DNA of 64,000 nucleotides. It comes from Hellea sp. (GTDB lineage: Bacteria > Pseudomonadota > Alphaproteobacteria > Caulobacterales > Maricaulaceae). Below, piece after piece: positions 1 through 11,086 of the stretch (positions are counted from its first letter, which is position 1; every line of letters starts with the position of its first letter). The position numbers and the translations under genes are program-made. The stretch spans positions 62,001 to 126,000 of the forward strand of contig JAHDDC010000001.1 of the NCBI GenBank assembly GCA_020629545.1, given 5' to 3'. The notes under the pieces were generated by a model, which saw only the letters and a program-made list of their open reading frames with translations, did not search any database and was not told the origin of the DNA.

Positions 1-1
1 T

Positions 2-1611
<1,610 letters not shown>

Positions 1612-1614
1612 TGA

Positions 1615-1986
1615 TTATTGAGACTTCATCTTTTTTATGACTTGATTGTATTCCCATCGTTGTATCTCAATCATGATTTGACTAATCGCATTTTCCATTT
1701 TCTCGGCAATAACGTCCCTTGAGCCTGGTCGATTACCCTCACCGATCAAGGCTTCTGCATTCTCGCAAATTTTGCCAAAATTTACAGCTCCAATTGCCTT
1801 AGCTGTCCCCTTCAGCGAGTGTGCCATCATATACCATGTGTCATCATCGATGTCGGGATTAATACTACTCGCCCACATATCGACTTGATTTTTAAATAAT
1901 CCAAAGACTTCAGCGGTCAGATCAGCGTCGTCGCCGACATAACGTTTGAGGTGCTCAAAATCGATTTCCGCGCCTATAAATTCCAT
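1615..1986 (-). CDS. HPt domain histidine phosphotransfer protein
   Basis: 123 residues, essentially a single HPt four-helix bundle. The motif AHSLKGTAKAIGA carries the phosphorylatable His56, followed by the conserved Lys and Gly of the HPt signature. Such proteins relay phosphate between the receiver of a hybrid kinase and a response regulator. No kinase or regulator gene is adjacent, so its partners are unknown. It is a different family from ChpT, which is dimeric and kinase-like. It probably heads a two-gene operon with the downstream hydrolase. Confidence 0.85.
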   Translation of the reverse strand: MEFIGAEIDFEHLKRYVGDDADLTAEVFGLFKNQVDMWASSINPDIDDDTWYMMAHSLKGTAKAIGAVNFGKICENAEALIGEGNRPGSRDVIAEKMENAISQIMIEIQRWEYNQVIKKMKSQ

Positions 1987-2055
1987 AAGAATTTATTAGA
2001 AATTGTTGTGCTCAAAGTCTATCACTTAATCATTGATTCAGGGGAAAGAGAGCAA

Positions 2056-3219
2056 ATGTTCAAAGCAGGCGAAAGATATTTCGAAGAAACAAAGATCGGC
2101 GAGTCCCGTTTATGGAGCTGGGCTATTGTATTTTGGTTCACAATTGTCGGAGCTGTCATCGCACAGAATATCGTCGTGGGACCAATACCTACCATCATAA
2201 AAGAGTCGAACCCGGAGCTATTTTTCAGATTCAACGAAACAGCGATGTCTGTTTTTTCGGATCCGGAAATCGCATTAAAAATGGGCGCCTTCATGGGCGG
2301 AAGTATGTTGGCGGCAATATTAACGGTTGTATTTTGGATCATAAACCGTGTGACATCAGGCTCCACTCGAATTTTTATGGGATGGCTAACGGCTATATTT
2401 GCAGTTCTCACATTAGTGCTAGGCGGCATAATTCTACCGGAAATGAATGACGTGGAATTGAATGCCGTTTTTCTAGAAATGATTGGCGAAAATGTATTTG
2501 CCTATTTTCTCATGTTGTTGTCGTTTCCAGCTATTTTAATCGCATTGTTTCTGGGTCAAAAATTCATCCACAAGCGCACAATAACCAGCATGTTCACCTA
2601 TGCGGCCCGTATTGATTGGAGCAGAATTTTATTTGCAATCATTGTAACTTGGGTAATCTATGGGATTTTTACGGCGGTTATGCATTTTACGGGTATTAGC
2701 AAAGTTACCTATATGTTCGATTCAAAGCGCTTCTTCAGCTACGCGCTCGTCAGCCTACTATTGATACCCCTACAAAGCGGGACAGAGGAGATAATCTTCC
2801 GAGGATACTTGAACCAAGGATTTAGCCATATTTTGAAAAATAACTGGGTAGCTTTTTTCATAACGAGTTGCCTGTTTGCATCTATGCATTTGGCAAATCC
2901 TGAGTCCGTTTCGGGCGCAGAAGGCGGCAGCCTAAACCATCTATTGGTTATGAGCGGATATTTCTTGTTTGGATTTATCCTCTGCGTCATAGTCTACTTT
3001 GAAGGCGGACTTGAAGCCGTAATCGGTGTCCACGCTGCCAACAATATGTTCGCCGCAATATTCGTTAATTATGAGGGATCAGTTTTACCGACACCATCTC
3101 TATTCTTGAGCAAAGCCCCCGAGGCATCAGATAATTTTTACCTCGTTCTAATTCTAGGAATAGTGGCTTTCGTCTTATTCAAAACGCGCCGAAAGGACCT
3201 AACCTCTGAAAATCTTTAG
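2056..3219 (+). CDS. CPBP family intramembrane metalloprotease
   Basis: 387 residues from ATG 2056, which follows a purine-rich GGGGAAAGAGAG ribosome site. The frame is open back to 1951, but that earlier start would run into the divergent HPt gene and has no such site. About eight hydrophobic segments are visible. Motif 1 is TEEIIFRGYLNQ (EExxxR), motif 2 is ASMHLANP, and HAANN lies near the C-terminus, giving the Glu/His catalytic set of the CPBP (Rce1-like) family. Bacterial members act as membrane proteases or immunity proteins. No bacteriocin-like gene is nearby, so the substrate is unknown. The stop overlaps the next convergent gene by 4 bp. Confidence 0.88.
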   Translation: MFKAGERYFEETKIGESRLWSWAIVFWFTIVGAVIAQNIVVGPIPTIIKESNPELFFRFNETAMSVFSDPEIALKMGAFMGGSMLAAILTVVFWIINRVTSGSTRIFMGWLTAIFAVLTLVLGGIILPEMNDVELNAVFLEMIGENVFAYFLMLLSFPAILIALFLGQKFIHKRTITSMFTYAARIDWSRILFAIIVTWVIYGIFTAVMHFTGISKVTYMFDSKRFFSYALVSLLLIPLQSGTEEIIFRGYLNQGFSHILKNNWVAFFITSCLFASMHLANPESVSGAEGGSLNHLLVMSGYFLFGFILCVIVYFEGGLEAVIGVHAANNMFAAIFVNYEGSVLPTPSLFLSKAPEASDNFYLVLILGIVAFVLFKTRRKDLTSENL

Positions 3220-3458
3220 AGAACCGATCTACGGCCTTGATCGGTTAGTCGGCAAACAAGCCAATCTGGCTTCATTGGATTGGCAAACCATCTTTCCGCC
3301 AAGCCTTTTTCGATGCATTTTTTAATAATAGATGGCGGGATTGTTTGACCTGATTGATCGAATATCGGGAGCTTTCCACCGGATTGTCGAAGCCCCAGTC
3401 TCAGATAGGCTTTTTCACCCGCCGTTACATTAACTCTTGTTTTTTCTTTCGTGTTCAT
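3216..3458 (-). CDS. small conserved hypothetical protein
   Basis: 80 residues, with no signal peptide or membrane segment. The middle and C-terminal part (GKLPIFDQSGQTIPP, then ERWFANPMKPDWLVCRLT) resembles a short protein I recall from other alphaproteobacteria, where the NPxKPDWLVCRLT string is recurrent. The alternation of charged helices and a terminal strand would fit a small winged-helix-like fold, but that is inference. It lies alone on the minus strand, tail to tail with the CPBP gene. Function unknown. Confidence 0.65.
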   Translation of the reverse strand: MNTKEKTRVNVTAGEKAYLRLGLRQSGGKLPIFDQSGQTIPPSIIKKCIEKGLAERWFANPMKPDWLVCRLTDQGRRSVL

Positions 3459-3581
3459 TTTGTTACCAATTCGCTTATGACGTTAATCAAATAACGACTT
3501 TTCCCATTCACTTAGCCATAGTACAGTAAATTGACGTAAATTCGGTTAATTGGCAAAATACCGAAAATTAAGAGATTCTAA

Positions 3582-5810
3582 TTGTCCCGTATTCGTAATA
3601 AAATCAGTAGCATAGAAGCCGATGATGATGTTGTATCAAAGGCTCTCGGTCTTCATCCTGTCGACGATTCTAAACCCATAGAACGGATCGCTCCACCCGA
3701 ATATGATAAAAACGAGCCTATCGCAAAAGCCTCCGTTGACGAAGAGCCCCTTCCAACTATAGCCTCAAGAGAACTCAGCGCGAAGGACACCTACGCAGAA
3801 CCAAAATCTGGAAAACCGGTTTTAATTTTCGGTCTTCTCGCGGCCGCTTGGTTAATCGGCTCAATTGTTACGTCCTTAAGCTTATTTAAAATTTCTTCCA
3901 TCGCATCATTCACGCCGGCTCAAATGGGCGGCCTTGCGTTTTTCATATTATTTCCTCTTTTATTGCTGTTTCTAATTAGGACCCTACTTCGGAGTCTTTT
4001 TCAGCTCGATGCAAAAGCTGATCAATTAAGCGAAACAGCTGATGCTTTAATGCGCGTCGACGAAACGGTTGTGAGGCGCGCAACCGAAATGTCGGGAGTG
4101 GTTAAAGGCGAAATTGCCAATTTAAACTCCGGAATTGACACAGCCTTGACCCGAGCCGCAACGTTACAAGGTGTTCTTGATGAGCAGACGGAAAAGCTGG
4201 GGCAGACAAGCCTAGCAGTTGAAGACAAGACACAAAAAATAACGGATCGTTTGACATCCGAAAGAGAGGCCCTTTGGTCAATTTCAAACGCGTTTGAAGA
4301 ACAAATGAAAGTTCTTTCCGAGACATTGGATACGCAAACCGAAAAACTCAATTCATCGACCAAAACCGCCGAGCAAAAAATTCAAGAAGCGCGCGTAAGT
4401 GTTGAAGGTACAGCATCCAAAATTAATCAGACATCGGATTTAGTACGTAACAATACGATGGAAGCGGCTTCGACCTTGACTGACAATCAAACAGAAATAC
4501 TCCGGTTATCCGAGCAACTCAAAACACGTGCCGAAGAATTAGATCAAATCTATCAGAAACATAGTCACGATCTTAATGCAATGATTGGACAATTGAAAAA
4601 TGAGCAAGAAGTCCTAAGTCAAACATTAGAAGAGCGCCTATCAAAAATGCGGGATGTATCGCTCTCCGCCCAAGTCAGCGCGGAACGTCTAACCGAGGCT
4701 AGCGAAGCAGGACGACGTACAGTTACGTCGCTATCAGAAGCAGCAAAACTTTCTGATAGTGCTATCCAGCAGAGATTTAGCGAACTTGAAGAAATGGTGA
4801 AATATTCAAACGCGAAAGCTGAGACCATAAGCGAACAAGCATCTCGGCGAGTTCAAGACAGCCTGTCGCAAACCCGCAAGGAAATTTCACGTATTGAAGA
4901 TGATATGATGAAGCTTCAGGAAAAACTCTCTGCTACAGCCGATATGGATGCCGATAGTGCTCGAAATCCGGGAAAACCTAATCCAGCGGCATTTACGCCT
5001 GAAGAACCAAAGCAATCTGATGTACCAGCAAAAACAAAACGGGGCATACTCAATATAAGGCCTGTTGACGTAGACGAAGAAACGACCAAGCCCGTTTCAG
5101 CAGAACCTGTTTCGCGAGGGCTTGTTGCTGGATTAAGGCCTGCACCTAGTACTGAACGTGAAATACTTATTGATGCAGACGTCACACCACCTGAATTACC
5201 AGCAAAGTCAAGTGACGCTAATCTGGATCTTCGGATCGAAGACGGTTTAATCCGGCCTGTTACTCCTGAGGACGACGATATCCCTATGCGAGCTGACGAA
5301 ACGATCTCTCGAACGCTGGAACAAACACCGCCATCTGGTTCTTGGTGGCGCGGAATATTCGGAAATCCGAAAGCTGGCGCGTCAGCCGCCGTAACATCCG
5401 CAAATAAGATTGATGATGACCGGACAAGATCTAATATACAGCACAATGAGTCATCGATCGAAAATCAAGTCTTGTCTCACAGCGAGTTTTTAGAGATTTT
5501 GAACGCCAATGGATTATCACCTAATGCGATCATTGATGATGGCACGATACTATCAGCGATAGACGCTCGGATTGACAAAGGCACAAAACAAATGTCGATA
5601 ACCGTGATCAACCGTATTGGCGAACCCATTCATCATTTTGACAAACTCATCAATACGAATGAAGATCTGAAAGCTCACGCTGTGAACTTTGCTGTAAAAT
5701 TCCATCATAGCCTCAGCACTATTTCCGAAAATGCTTTGGCCATGCGTCAAAAGTTCGAAAGTGAAGATGGACGGCTTTTCCTAATGTGCGACGCGGCGCT
5801 TAATAATTAG
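3582..5810 (+). CDS. large membrane-anchored coiled-coil protein, TipN-like architecture
   Basis: 742 residues from a TTG start with AAGAG about 8 bases upstream; no ATG occurs near the N-terminus. An acidic N-terminus (1-78) is followed by two membrane helices (about 80-102 and 115-138) and a long heptad-rich coiled coil (about 140-460, with many Ser/Thr/Glu/Gln repeats). Next come a Pro-rich linker (about 460-650) and a compact C-terminal domain (about 655-742). Two N-terminal membrane spans plus a long cytoplasmic coiled coil is the layout of the Caulobacter polarity protein TipN, but I cannot confirm homology from the sequence alone. It is a single gene. A GANTC site (GATTC, 3574-3578) lies just before the start. 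Confidence 0.6.
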   Translation: MSRIRNKISSIEADDDVVSKALGLHPVDDSKPIERIAPPEYDKNEPIAKASVDEEPLPTIASRELSAKDTYAEPKSGKPVLIFGLLAAAWLIGSIVTSLSLFKISSIASFTPAQMGGLAFFILFPLLLLFLIRTLLRSLFQLDAKADQLSETADALMRVDETVVRRATEMSGVVKGEIANLNSGIDTALTRAATLQGVLDEQTEKLGQTSLAVEDKTQKITDRLTSEREALWSISNAFEEQMKVLSETLDTQTEKLNSSTKTAEQKIQEARVSVEGTASKINQTSDLVRNNTMEAASTLTDNQTEILRLSEQLKTRAEELDQIYQKHSHDLNAMIGQLKNEQEVLSQTLEERLSKMRDVSLSAQVSAERLTEASEAGRRTVTSLSEAAKLSDSAIQQRFSELEEMVKYSNAKAETISEQASRRVQDSLSQTRKEISRIEDDMMKLQEKLSATADMDADSARNPGKPNPAAFTPEEPKQSDVPAKTKRGILNIRPVDVDEETTKPVSAEPVSRGLVAGLRPAPSTEREILIDADVTPPELPAKSSDANLDLRIEDGLIRPVTPEDDDIPMRADETISRTLEQTPPSGSWWRGIFGNPKAGASAAVTSANKIDDDRTRSNIQHNESSIENQVLSHSEFLEILNANGLSPNAIIDDGTILSAIDARIDKGTKQMSITVINRIGEPIHHFDKLINTNEDLKAHAVNFAVKFHHSLSTISENALAMRQKFESEDGRLFLMCDAALNN

Positions 5811-5826
5811 GTGCGAAATTGTTAAA

Positions 5827-6444
5827 CTAATTTTTTAGATTTAACCCACTTACCCAATCCGCAATTTCAGAAAGTGCTGTTTTATTAGCGCTATCCATAC
5901 TGGCTACGATTGATGAAACCGATGCTTGATCGGCTCGAACTGACTTCGTGACTTGTTTGGTACCGATCAGATTTCGGGTTGAAGATTCAGAAAACGTAGC
6001 TGAATATCCAATAATGATAAGCGGTGCGTTCTCTTTTCCGTTATCAAACCGTGCCTCAAAGTTATCGATGTTGATGTGAACGCGGTAATTAGTCCTTGCA
6101 CCAGAAATTGGCATCACACCGATGACCTCTGGCTTGGCTCCCAGAATATCTAAAAAAGACTGTTGAATGAGCTTTGGCAAGACATCAGCCCACTCTGCAT
6201 TTCCGGCCACAGCTACTCTCTTGGCGTCAGGCGAGACTATTATTTGTCGCCCCCCAATCAAGCGTGAGGCCGAGGGGGTATCAATTCGGACCACCGGCGC
6301 CCCTGAATTCGGGGTCACGGGTGAAACATCGGTTGTCAATCGATACACAGTCCCGGCAGGCTCTGGGTCAGGTAACACACTCAAACATCCCGAAAAGAAC
6401 ATCGAACCCAAGCATAGACAGGTAACATGAAGCTTGTTCATCAT
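5827..6444 (-). CDS. ABC-type transport auxiliary lipoprotein (PqiC/YmbA-like)
   Basis: 205 residues. The signal peptide ends in a lipobox (FFSGC, Cys20), so a lipid-anchored periplasmic protein is expected. The family (ABC_trans_aux, formerly DUF330) accompanies MCE-type lipid transporters and probably links the MlaD-like ring to the outer membrane. The start ATG overlaps the TGA stop of the upstream MlaD gene (ATGA). A second ATG follows immediately and could also be used. It is the last gene of the four-gene Mla-type operon. Confidence 0.85.
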   Translation of the reverse strand: MMNKLHVTCLCLGSMFFSGCLSVLPDPEPAGTVYRLTTDVSPVTPNSGAPVVRIDTPSASRLIGGRQIIVSPDAKRVAVAGNAEWADVLPKLIQQSFLDILGAKPEVIGVMPISGARTNYRVHINIDNFEARFDNGKENAPLIIIGYSATFSESSTRNLIGTKQVTKSVRADQASVSSIVASMDSANKTALSEIADWVSGLNLKN

Positions 6445-7430
6445 TGCGGTAACTCCATGACTTCGCGATCTTCACCTGCGATAAATTGTGCTGGGCTTCT
6501 TTCCAACTGATCGGCAATATTGCTCAGTGTAATCATCAAGTCACGAAGAGCGTCAGTCGTCTCTTCCAGATCTGCTAGCCCTGAATTTGACAATCGATTA
6601 ATGGCATCCCGCATATCTTGCGCTGCCAAGGTTGATGAATCTGCAAGATCAGAATAACCGGAAAGCGTGAGATTTAGCTGATCCAATGAAGATTGAGCCT
6701 TAACAACCATTGGAGAAACATCATTCGATATCAGCGGCGAAATATCATTGGCTAGGAGCATATCAAAGTTCTTTGCTGACGCCTCGATTGCGAGCGCGGC
6801 ACTCGACGTGTCTTTAGCCGCCTGTTCCATCGCTTTTAACATATCCGTAACAACATCGGTGTCGATATCGGCATCTTTTAAATTTGACGAAATATTATTC
6901 AAATTTTTCAAAATGCTATGAAAATCCTTGAGAGCGTCTTCACTCATTAAGACATTTACCCGCCGGATAGCCATAGTTGCGCCATCAATAATATTTTCAC
7001 CTCCAACCAAAAAATTATCAAATTGGCTCATCTTTCCAGGAAGTTTTTCGGTTATTGGATTCAAACGCCCCATAGACATCGTACCCGGATTAATTTGAAC
7101 ATAATTCAGTCCCGTTAAACCCTGCGGTTCCAATTGGGCAAAGCCATCTTTAAATATTGGCGTTCCGTCGATGACTTCAACAGTGACTAATACCGAATTT
7201 GGATCATCATTATCAAAAGCCAATCTGGAAACTTCGCCAACGCTCAATCCATTTAAACGAACCTCGCTACCGCGCGTTAAACCCCGTACAGGTCCGGTGA
7301 ACTCGACGACATATTCGTCACGATCAACGTCATTTTGCCGGCCAGACAACCATAATGCAAACGAAAGCATGGCAAACAAAGCCAAAAGAACAAACGTTCC
7401 AATCAAAGCATAATGTGCTTTATTTTCCAT
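6441..7430 (-). CDS. MlaD family (MCE domain) lipid transport protein
   Basis: 329 residues. One N-terminal membrane helix (about residues 7-29) is followed by an MCE domain (about 40-120, with VRGLTRGSEVRLNGLSVGEV and LTGLNYVQINPG). After that comes a long helical region predicted to form the hydrophobic channel or needle. MCE proteins form hexameric rings in the periplasm that carry phospholipids between membranes. The gene starts directly after the ATPase stop and overlaps the lipoprotein start, so it is in the same operon. Confidence 0.9.
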   Translation of the reverse strand: MENKAHYALIGTFVLLALFAMLSFALWLSGRQNDVDRDEYVVEFTGPVRGLTRGSEVRLNGLSVGEVSRLAFDNDDPNSVLVTVEVIDGTPIFKDGFAQLEPQGLTGLNYVQINPGTMSMGRLNPITEKLPGKMSQFDNFLVGGENIIDGATMAIRRVNVLMSEDALKDFHSILKNLNNISSNLKDADIDTDVVTDMLKAMEQAAKDTSSAALAIEASAKNFDMLLANDISPLISNDVSPMVVKAQSSLDQLNLTLSGYSDLADSSTLAAQDMRDAINRLSNSGLADLEETTDALRDLMITLSNIADQLERSPAQFIAGEDREVMELPQ

Positions 7431-8216
7431 CTATTCGTTCGCTCCCGCTGCAAGCGCAGCACGTGATCTTGGGCCGCCAAAATATTCTTGAATCCAAGCG
7501 TGTTTCGATTTTAGCACTTTAGGTAAAGTGTCGGCAATCGCAATATGTTTGTCGACTAATACAGCGACCCTGTCGCAAGTCGTGAAAAGCGTATCCAAAT
7601 CATGTGTAATGATCAAAACCGTCAAATCCATTGCGTCTCTCAACTCCAAAATTAGCTGATCGAAAGCTGACGCGCCTATTGGATCAAGTCCTGCTGTGGG
7701 CTCATCAAGGAACAGTAATTTTGGGTCCAGTGCGAGAGACCTAGCCAAGCCAGCTCTTTTGCGCATTCCCCCCGACAGATCAGACGGGTAGAGTGTAGCT
7801 GCATGAGGCGGAAGACCAACCAGATGGACTTTCATGTCCGCAAGCTCTCGCATTAAAGACACAGACAGATCCGTGTGCTCTCGGAGAGGAACCATGATGT
7901 TCTCGCGCACTGTCATTGAAGAAAAAAGGGCGCCGCCTTGAAATAAGACACCCATCTGATTATTCAAAGACTGGATTTCGGCTGGCAACAGGTTCTTACG
8001 ATTTTGCCCAAAATAGTAAACATCACCGCCATCAGCTGACTTGAGACCGAGCAATGTATTCATGAGAACAGTCTTACCTGTCCCAGAGCCTCCAACAAGA
8101 CCGACAATCTCTTGCCCCTTCATTGTAAAATTGAGGTTTTCGTGAACCACATTCTCGCCAAATTGCGTTCTGAGTCCTTTGACCTCCATAGGGGGTAATG
8201 AGAAATCAAATTCCAT
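7431..8216 (-). CDS. ABC transporter ATP-binding protein, MlaF-like
   Basis: 261 residues. Walker A is GGSGTGKTVLMN, the signature is LSGGMRKRAGLARSLA, Walker B is LLFLDEPTAGLDP, and the H-loop is ITHDLDTL. The SGGMRKR signature is typical of the MlaF branch. It powers MlaE-dependent lipid movement from the cytoplasmic side of the inner membrane. It begins 2 bp after the permease stop and ends where MlaD begins. Confidence 0.92.
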   Translation of the reverse strand: MEFDFSLPPMEVKGLRTQFGENVVHENLNFTMKGQEIVGLVGGSGTGKTVLMNTLLGLKSADGGDVYYFGQNRKNLLPAEIQSLNNQMGVLFQGGALFSSMTVRENIMVPLREHTDLSVSLMRELADMKVHLVGLPPHAATLYPSDLSGGMRKRAGLARSLALDPKLLFLDEPTAGLDPIGASAFDQLILELRDAMDLTVLIITHDLDTLFTTCDRVAVLVDKHIAIADTLPKVLKSKHAWIQEYFGGPRSRAALAAGANE

Positions 8217-8218
8217 TT

Positions 8219-9373
8219 TTAGATTTCCATTTTGTAAAAAAGAACCGCGAACATCGCATCAATGGCGATAACACAAAAAATCGCTTGAACGACACTTTTG
8301 GTCGTTCGTGTTCCGAGCGACTCCACACTTCCGGTGACAGCCAACCCCTGTCGGCAGCCAATGACAGCGATAATTAATGCGAAGAATGGAGCCTTAAACA
8401 ACCCAACCCAAAAATGATTAATACTGACAGTTTCCGTCATACGTTCAAAGAATAGGGTGGGAGATACTCCTGTAACACCAAGCCATGCAACCAGAAGGCC
8501 GCCGCCTATACCGGAAATCATCGCTAAAAATGTAAGGATTGGCGCTGAGATTAGGCATGCCAGAGCCCGCGGCACGACTAAGGTTTCATATCGGTCCAGC
8601 CCTATCACTTGCATGGCGTCTATTTCTTGTCGCATCTTCATTGCACCTATTTGCGCAGTAAATGCGGAGTCTGATCGCCCGGCTAACAAAATAGCCGTTA
8701 TAATCACGGCAAATTCACGTAAAACCGAGATTCCGATAAGCTCGACCATGAAAACCTGAAACCCGAGCGAGGCCAGCAAATTGGCTCCCATATAGGCAAT
8801 GACAGCACCAACAAAGAAGCTTAGCGTCATAATGATCGGGGCAGCATTTAATCCCACATCCTCGACATGTGCGACGACCGACTTCCAACGTATCGTATGA
8901 GGACGCATTAATTGCCGGAATAGTACAGTCATAAATTTACCCAGAAAGGCAAACGTATCGTAGGCCTCGAGGAAAAAACGGTGCGTGGCTTCACCCATCC
9001 GAACAAGTGTTCCGTACCATTGACGAGAATCATCAGGAGCGCGCCCCATAGACGCATCGGCAGCTTCTCGCATCAATACTTCGTAACCTTTAGATTTAGC
9101 GTCCAATGTATAGGGAAAGCACAAATCCGGCGTACATCGAATTGCGCGTGCCAATATATATGCGCCTGACGTATCCAGCTTTGTTATCGCGCTCATATCA
9201 TAATGAACATTCTCATAATCGAGCTTATCCAAAGCTTCTCGCAAACGGGACTCTATTCGTCCAATTGTCATCAGAGACCAATCACCTGACACAGATAATG
9301 TGAGGTCTTTATCTGCCAATGAAATAGAAAAATCACTTGGCTCGGAGGAATCTATCATTGCCGAATTGGTCAT
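8219..9373 (-). CDS. MlaE family lipid ABC permease with N-terminal STAS domain
   Basis: About 384 residues from ATG 9373. An open TTG at 9409 or an ATG at 9358 are alternatives; the TTG start would leave only 14 bp to the divergent gene. Residues about 10-110 form a STAS domain (LDTSGAYILARAI), the role played by separate MlaB in E. coli. The rest is the MlaE permease with five to six membrane helices and the conserved LREFAVIITAILLAGRSDSAF coupling region. This fused form is common in alphaproteobacteria. It is first in the operon with mlaF, mlaD and the lipoprotein. No MlaA or MlaC gene is present nearby. Confidence 0.88.
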   Translation of the reverse strand: MTNSAMIDSSEPSDFSISLADKDLTLSVSGDWSLMTIGRIESRLREALDKLDYENVHYDMSAITKLDTSGAYILARAIRCTPDLCFPYTLDAKSKGYEVLMREAADASMGRAPDDSRQWYGTLVRMGEATHRFFLEAYDTFAFLGKFMTVLFRQLMRPHTIRWKSVVAHVEDVGLNAAPIIMTLSFFVGAVIAYMGANLLASLGFQVFMVELIGISVLREFAVIITAILLAGRSDSAFTAQIGAMKMRQEIDAMQVIGLDRYETLVVPRALACLISAPILTFLAMISGIGGGLLVAWLGVTGVSPTLFFERMTETVSINHFWVGLFKAPFFALIIAVIGCRQGLAVTGSVESLGTRTTKSVVQAIFCVIAIDAMFAVLFYKMEI

Positions 9374-9423
9374 TGCCTCTAAGGTGACCTTGTAATGGCC
9401 GAGGGTCAAGTCGAGGATTCAAA

Positions 9424-10410
9424 TTGCGTCACTTAAACCATAGAATCGTAAAATGGCCCGCGAAAGGAAGCTTTCGAATTTCTAGAGGAAGCCTGTCGGA
9501 ATTCATTACGGTACAGGTCCAAATAACTGAGAATGGCTTTTCTGGTGTCGCTGAATGCCGTCCCTATTCTCGCTATAACGAAACGGCTGAAAGTGTTATT
9601 GATCAAATAAAAGCGGTCGCAAACGAAATTGAGTCGGGGGCCGATAATATAGCGCTTTTGAATTTGTTGCCGTCTGGCGCAGCGCGTAATGCCTTAGATT
9701 GCGCGCTTTGGGACCTTAAGGCAAAAACCCAGAACCGGCGTATTTGGGAATTGCTTGGGCTTCCTAACCCAAGGTCCCGGATAACAGCCTTCACCTTATC
9801 TCTCGACTCACCTGAAAACATGCGAACTGCCGCCCAAAAAGCTTCCAATTTTTCTGTGCTAAAAATTAAGATTGGTCGAGACGGTGGATTAGAACGATGT
9901 CAAGCTGTCCTGGAGGCCAGGCCAGATGCAAAGCTGATCATAGATGCAAATGAAGCTTGGGATTTGAGTGAGGTGGCCAAACTCAGCCAATTGAAACGAG
10001 CACTGAATATTGTGCTGATTGAACAGCCACTTCCGGCTAGGCAAGACAAATCAGGATTATATGATCAGTTCCAAAATCTCACAATATGTGCAGATGAAAG
10101 CCTTCACACGTCAAAAAACCTAAAGTCAATCTGGGAGGCTGGCTACCGTGCGGTCAATGTAAAGCTCGACAAAACTGGCGGACTGACGGAAGCTTTAGAA
10201 ACGATGAAAAGCGCAAAAAACATGGGCTTTAAGGTCATGGCGGGCTGTATGGTTGGTTCATCTCTAGCTATGGCACCAATGTTTGTTTTGGAGAGTTTCG
10301 CAGATTACATAGACTTAGATGGCCCCCTACTCCTCAGCAAAGATAGCAAACATCCAATTCAATATATCGATGAATTTATGCAGCCGCCTAGTTCTCAGCT
10401 CTGGGGCTAG
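9424..10410 (+). CDS. dipeptide epimerase (L-Ala-D/L-Glu or related), enolase superfamily
   Basis: 328 residues from TTG 9424; there is no in-frame ATG near the N-terminus and the residues that follow (FRISRGS) are the normal beginning of this family. The first catalytic Lys is in LKIKIG, the metal ligands are in IIDANEAW, EQP and ADESLH, and the second catalytic Lys is in VNVKLDKTGG, as in muconate-lactonizing-type enzymes. Such epimerases interconvert L-Ala-D-Glu and L-Ala-L-Glu during peptidoglycan recycling; family specificity varies. It may link to the nagZ recycling gene elsewhere in the window. The name DgcA used in some genomes is possible but not certain. Confidence 0.85.
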   Translation: MRHLNHRIVKWPAKGSFRISRGSLSEFITVQVQITENGFSGVAECRPYSRYNETAESVIDQIKAVANEIESGADNIALLNLLPSGAARNALDCALWDLKAKTQNRRIWELLGLPNPRSRITAFTLSLDSPENMRTAAQKASNFSVLKIKIGRDGGLERCQAVLEARPDAKLIIDANEAWDLSEVAKLSQLKRALNIVLIEQPLPARQDKSGLYDQFQNLTICADESLHTSKNLKSIWEAGYRAVNVKLDKTGGLTEALETMKSAKNMGFKVMAGCMVGSSLAMAPMFVLESFADYIDLDGPLLLSKDSKHPIQYIDEFMQPPSSQLWG

Positions 10411-10411
10411 C

Positions 10412-11011
10412 TTAATTTATCGGTTGCCCTGTTAAAGCCGAATTATTCTTTCTAACCGCATAGCCTAGTAAATCGGTGGATATTTGCAGTTTTTGAGAGG
10501 CTGAATTGAGCGCTGACAACTCCGAACCAATTTCGACTTGATGGACCTTGGCCGCATATTCGAAAGTTTGTTCTGCCTGACGACAATCCAATAAAGCCTT
10601 TTCAAGCTTCTTCAGATCCGGAGTCAAATCCGTATCTGCTGTTACATATTCCAAATATACATCAGCGGCTTTGTGTGTTTGTTGTGCCAGATAAGTGGCT
10701 TCGACAACATCCGACTTTAAATCACTGGGTGATATTTTTTCCGCATAAATAGTTTGTGCTGTCTTCGTTGGACTTGCCGAATTACCGCGGAGAAGCGCCA
10801 TTGCGGCTGATTTCATTTTGAAAGCGGTTTTTTCGACCCAGCCTTTTTCGGAAAACCGGCTACTTAGTCTATCAGATGCTTTTAGGACTACGTTGGGCTG
10901 AGAATTGATAGCCGTGGACTGGGTCGCGTTCTCGAGCTCTGTCATATTGACAGTCGCGCAGGCCGACAAAGACAGCCCGATCATCAACGCTATGCCCAAA
11001 CGGACTTTCAT
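10412..11011 (-). CDS. lipoprotein of unknown function
   Basis: 199 residues. A short signal peptide ends in LSAC (Cys18), a clear lipobox. The mature part is almost entirely helical, with no recognisable catalytic motif, and a C-terminal coiled-coil-like stretch. I do not recognise the family. It is a single gene, preceded by the hairpin-rich gap behind the transporter, and its stop is one base from the stop of the convergent epimerase gene. Confidence 0.8.
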   Translation of the reverse strand: MKVRLGIALMIGLSLSACATVNMTELENATQSTAINSQPNVVLKASDRLSSRFSEKGWVEKTAFKMKSAAMALLRGNSASPTKTAQTIYAEKISPSDLKSDVVEATYLAQQTHKAADVYLEYVTADTDLTPDLKKLEKALLDCRQAEQTFEYAAKVHQVEIGSELSALNSASQKLQISTDLLGYAVRKNNSALTGQPIN

Positions 11012-11086
11012 AGTTCCCCCAAATTCATTGGTTAGTAAGGTCGTTTTTTAACAGAAATTGCTGAACCAACCGTGAATTAAATAACG

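Noticed and set aside
1951-2055. 35-codon N-terminal extension of the CPBP protease
   Set aside because: It overlaps the divergent HPt gene and lacks a ribosome site; ATG 2056 has one.
4916-5446. 176-codon open frame on the minus strand
   Set aside because: It is antisense to the coiled-coil gene, Ser-rich, with no motif or ribosome site; a shadow of biased codon use.
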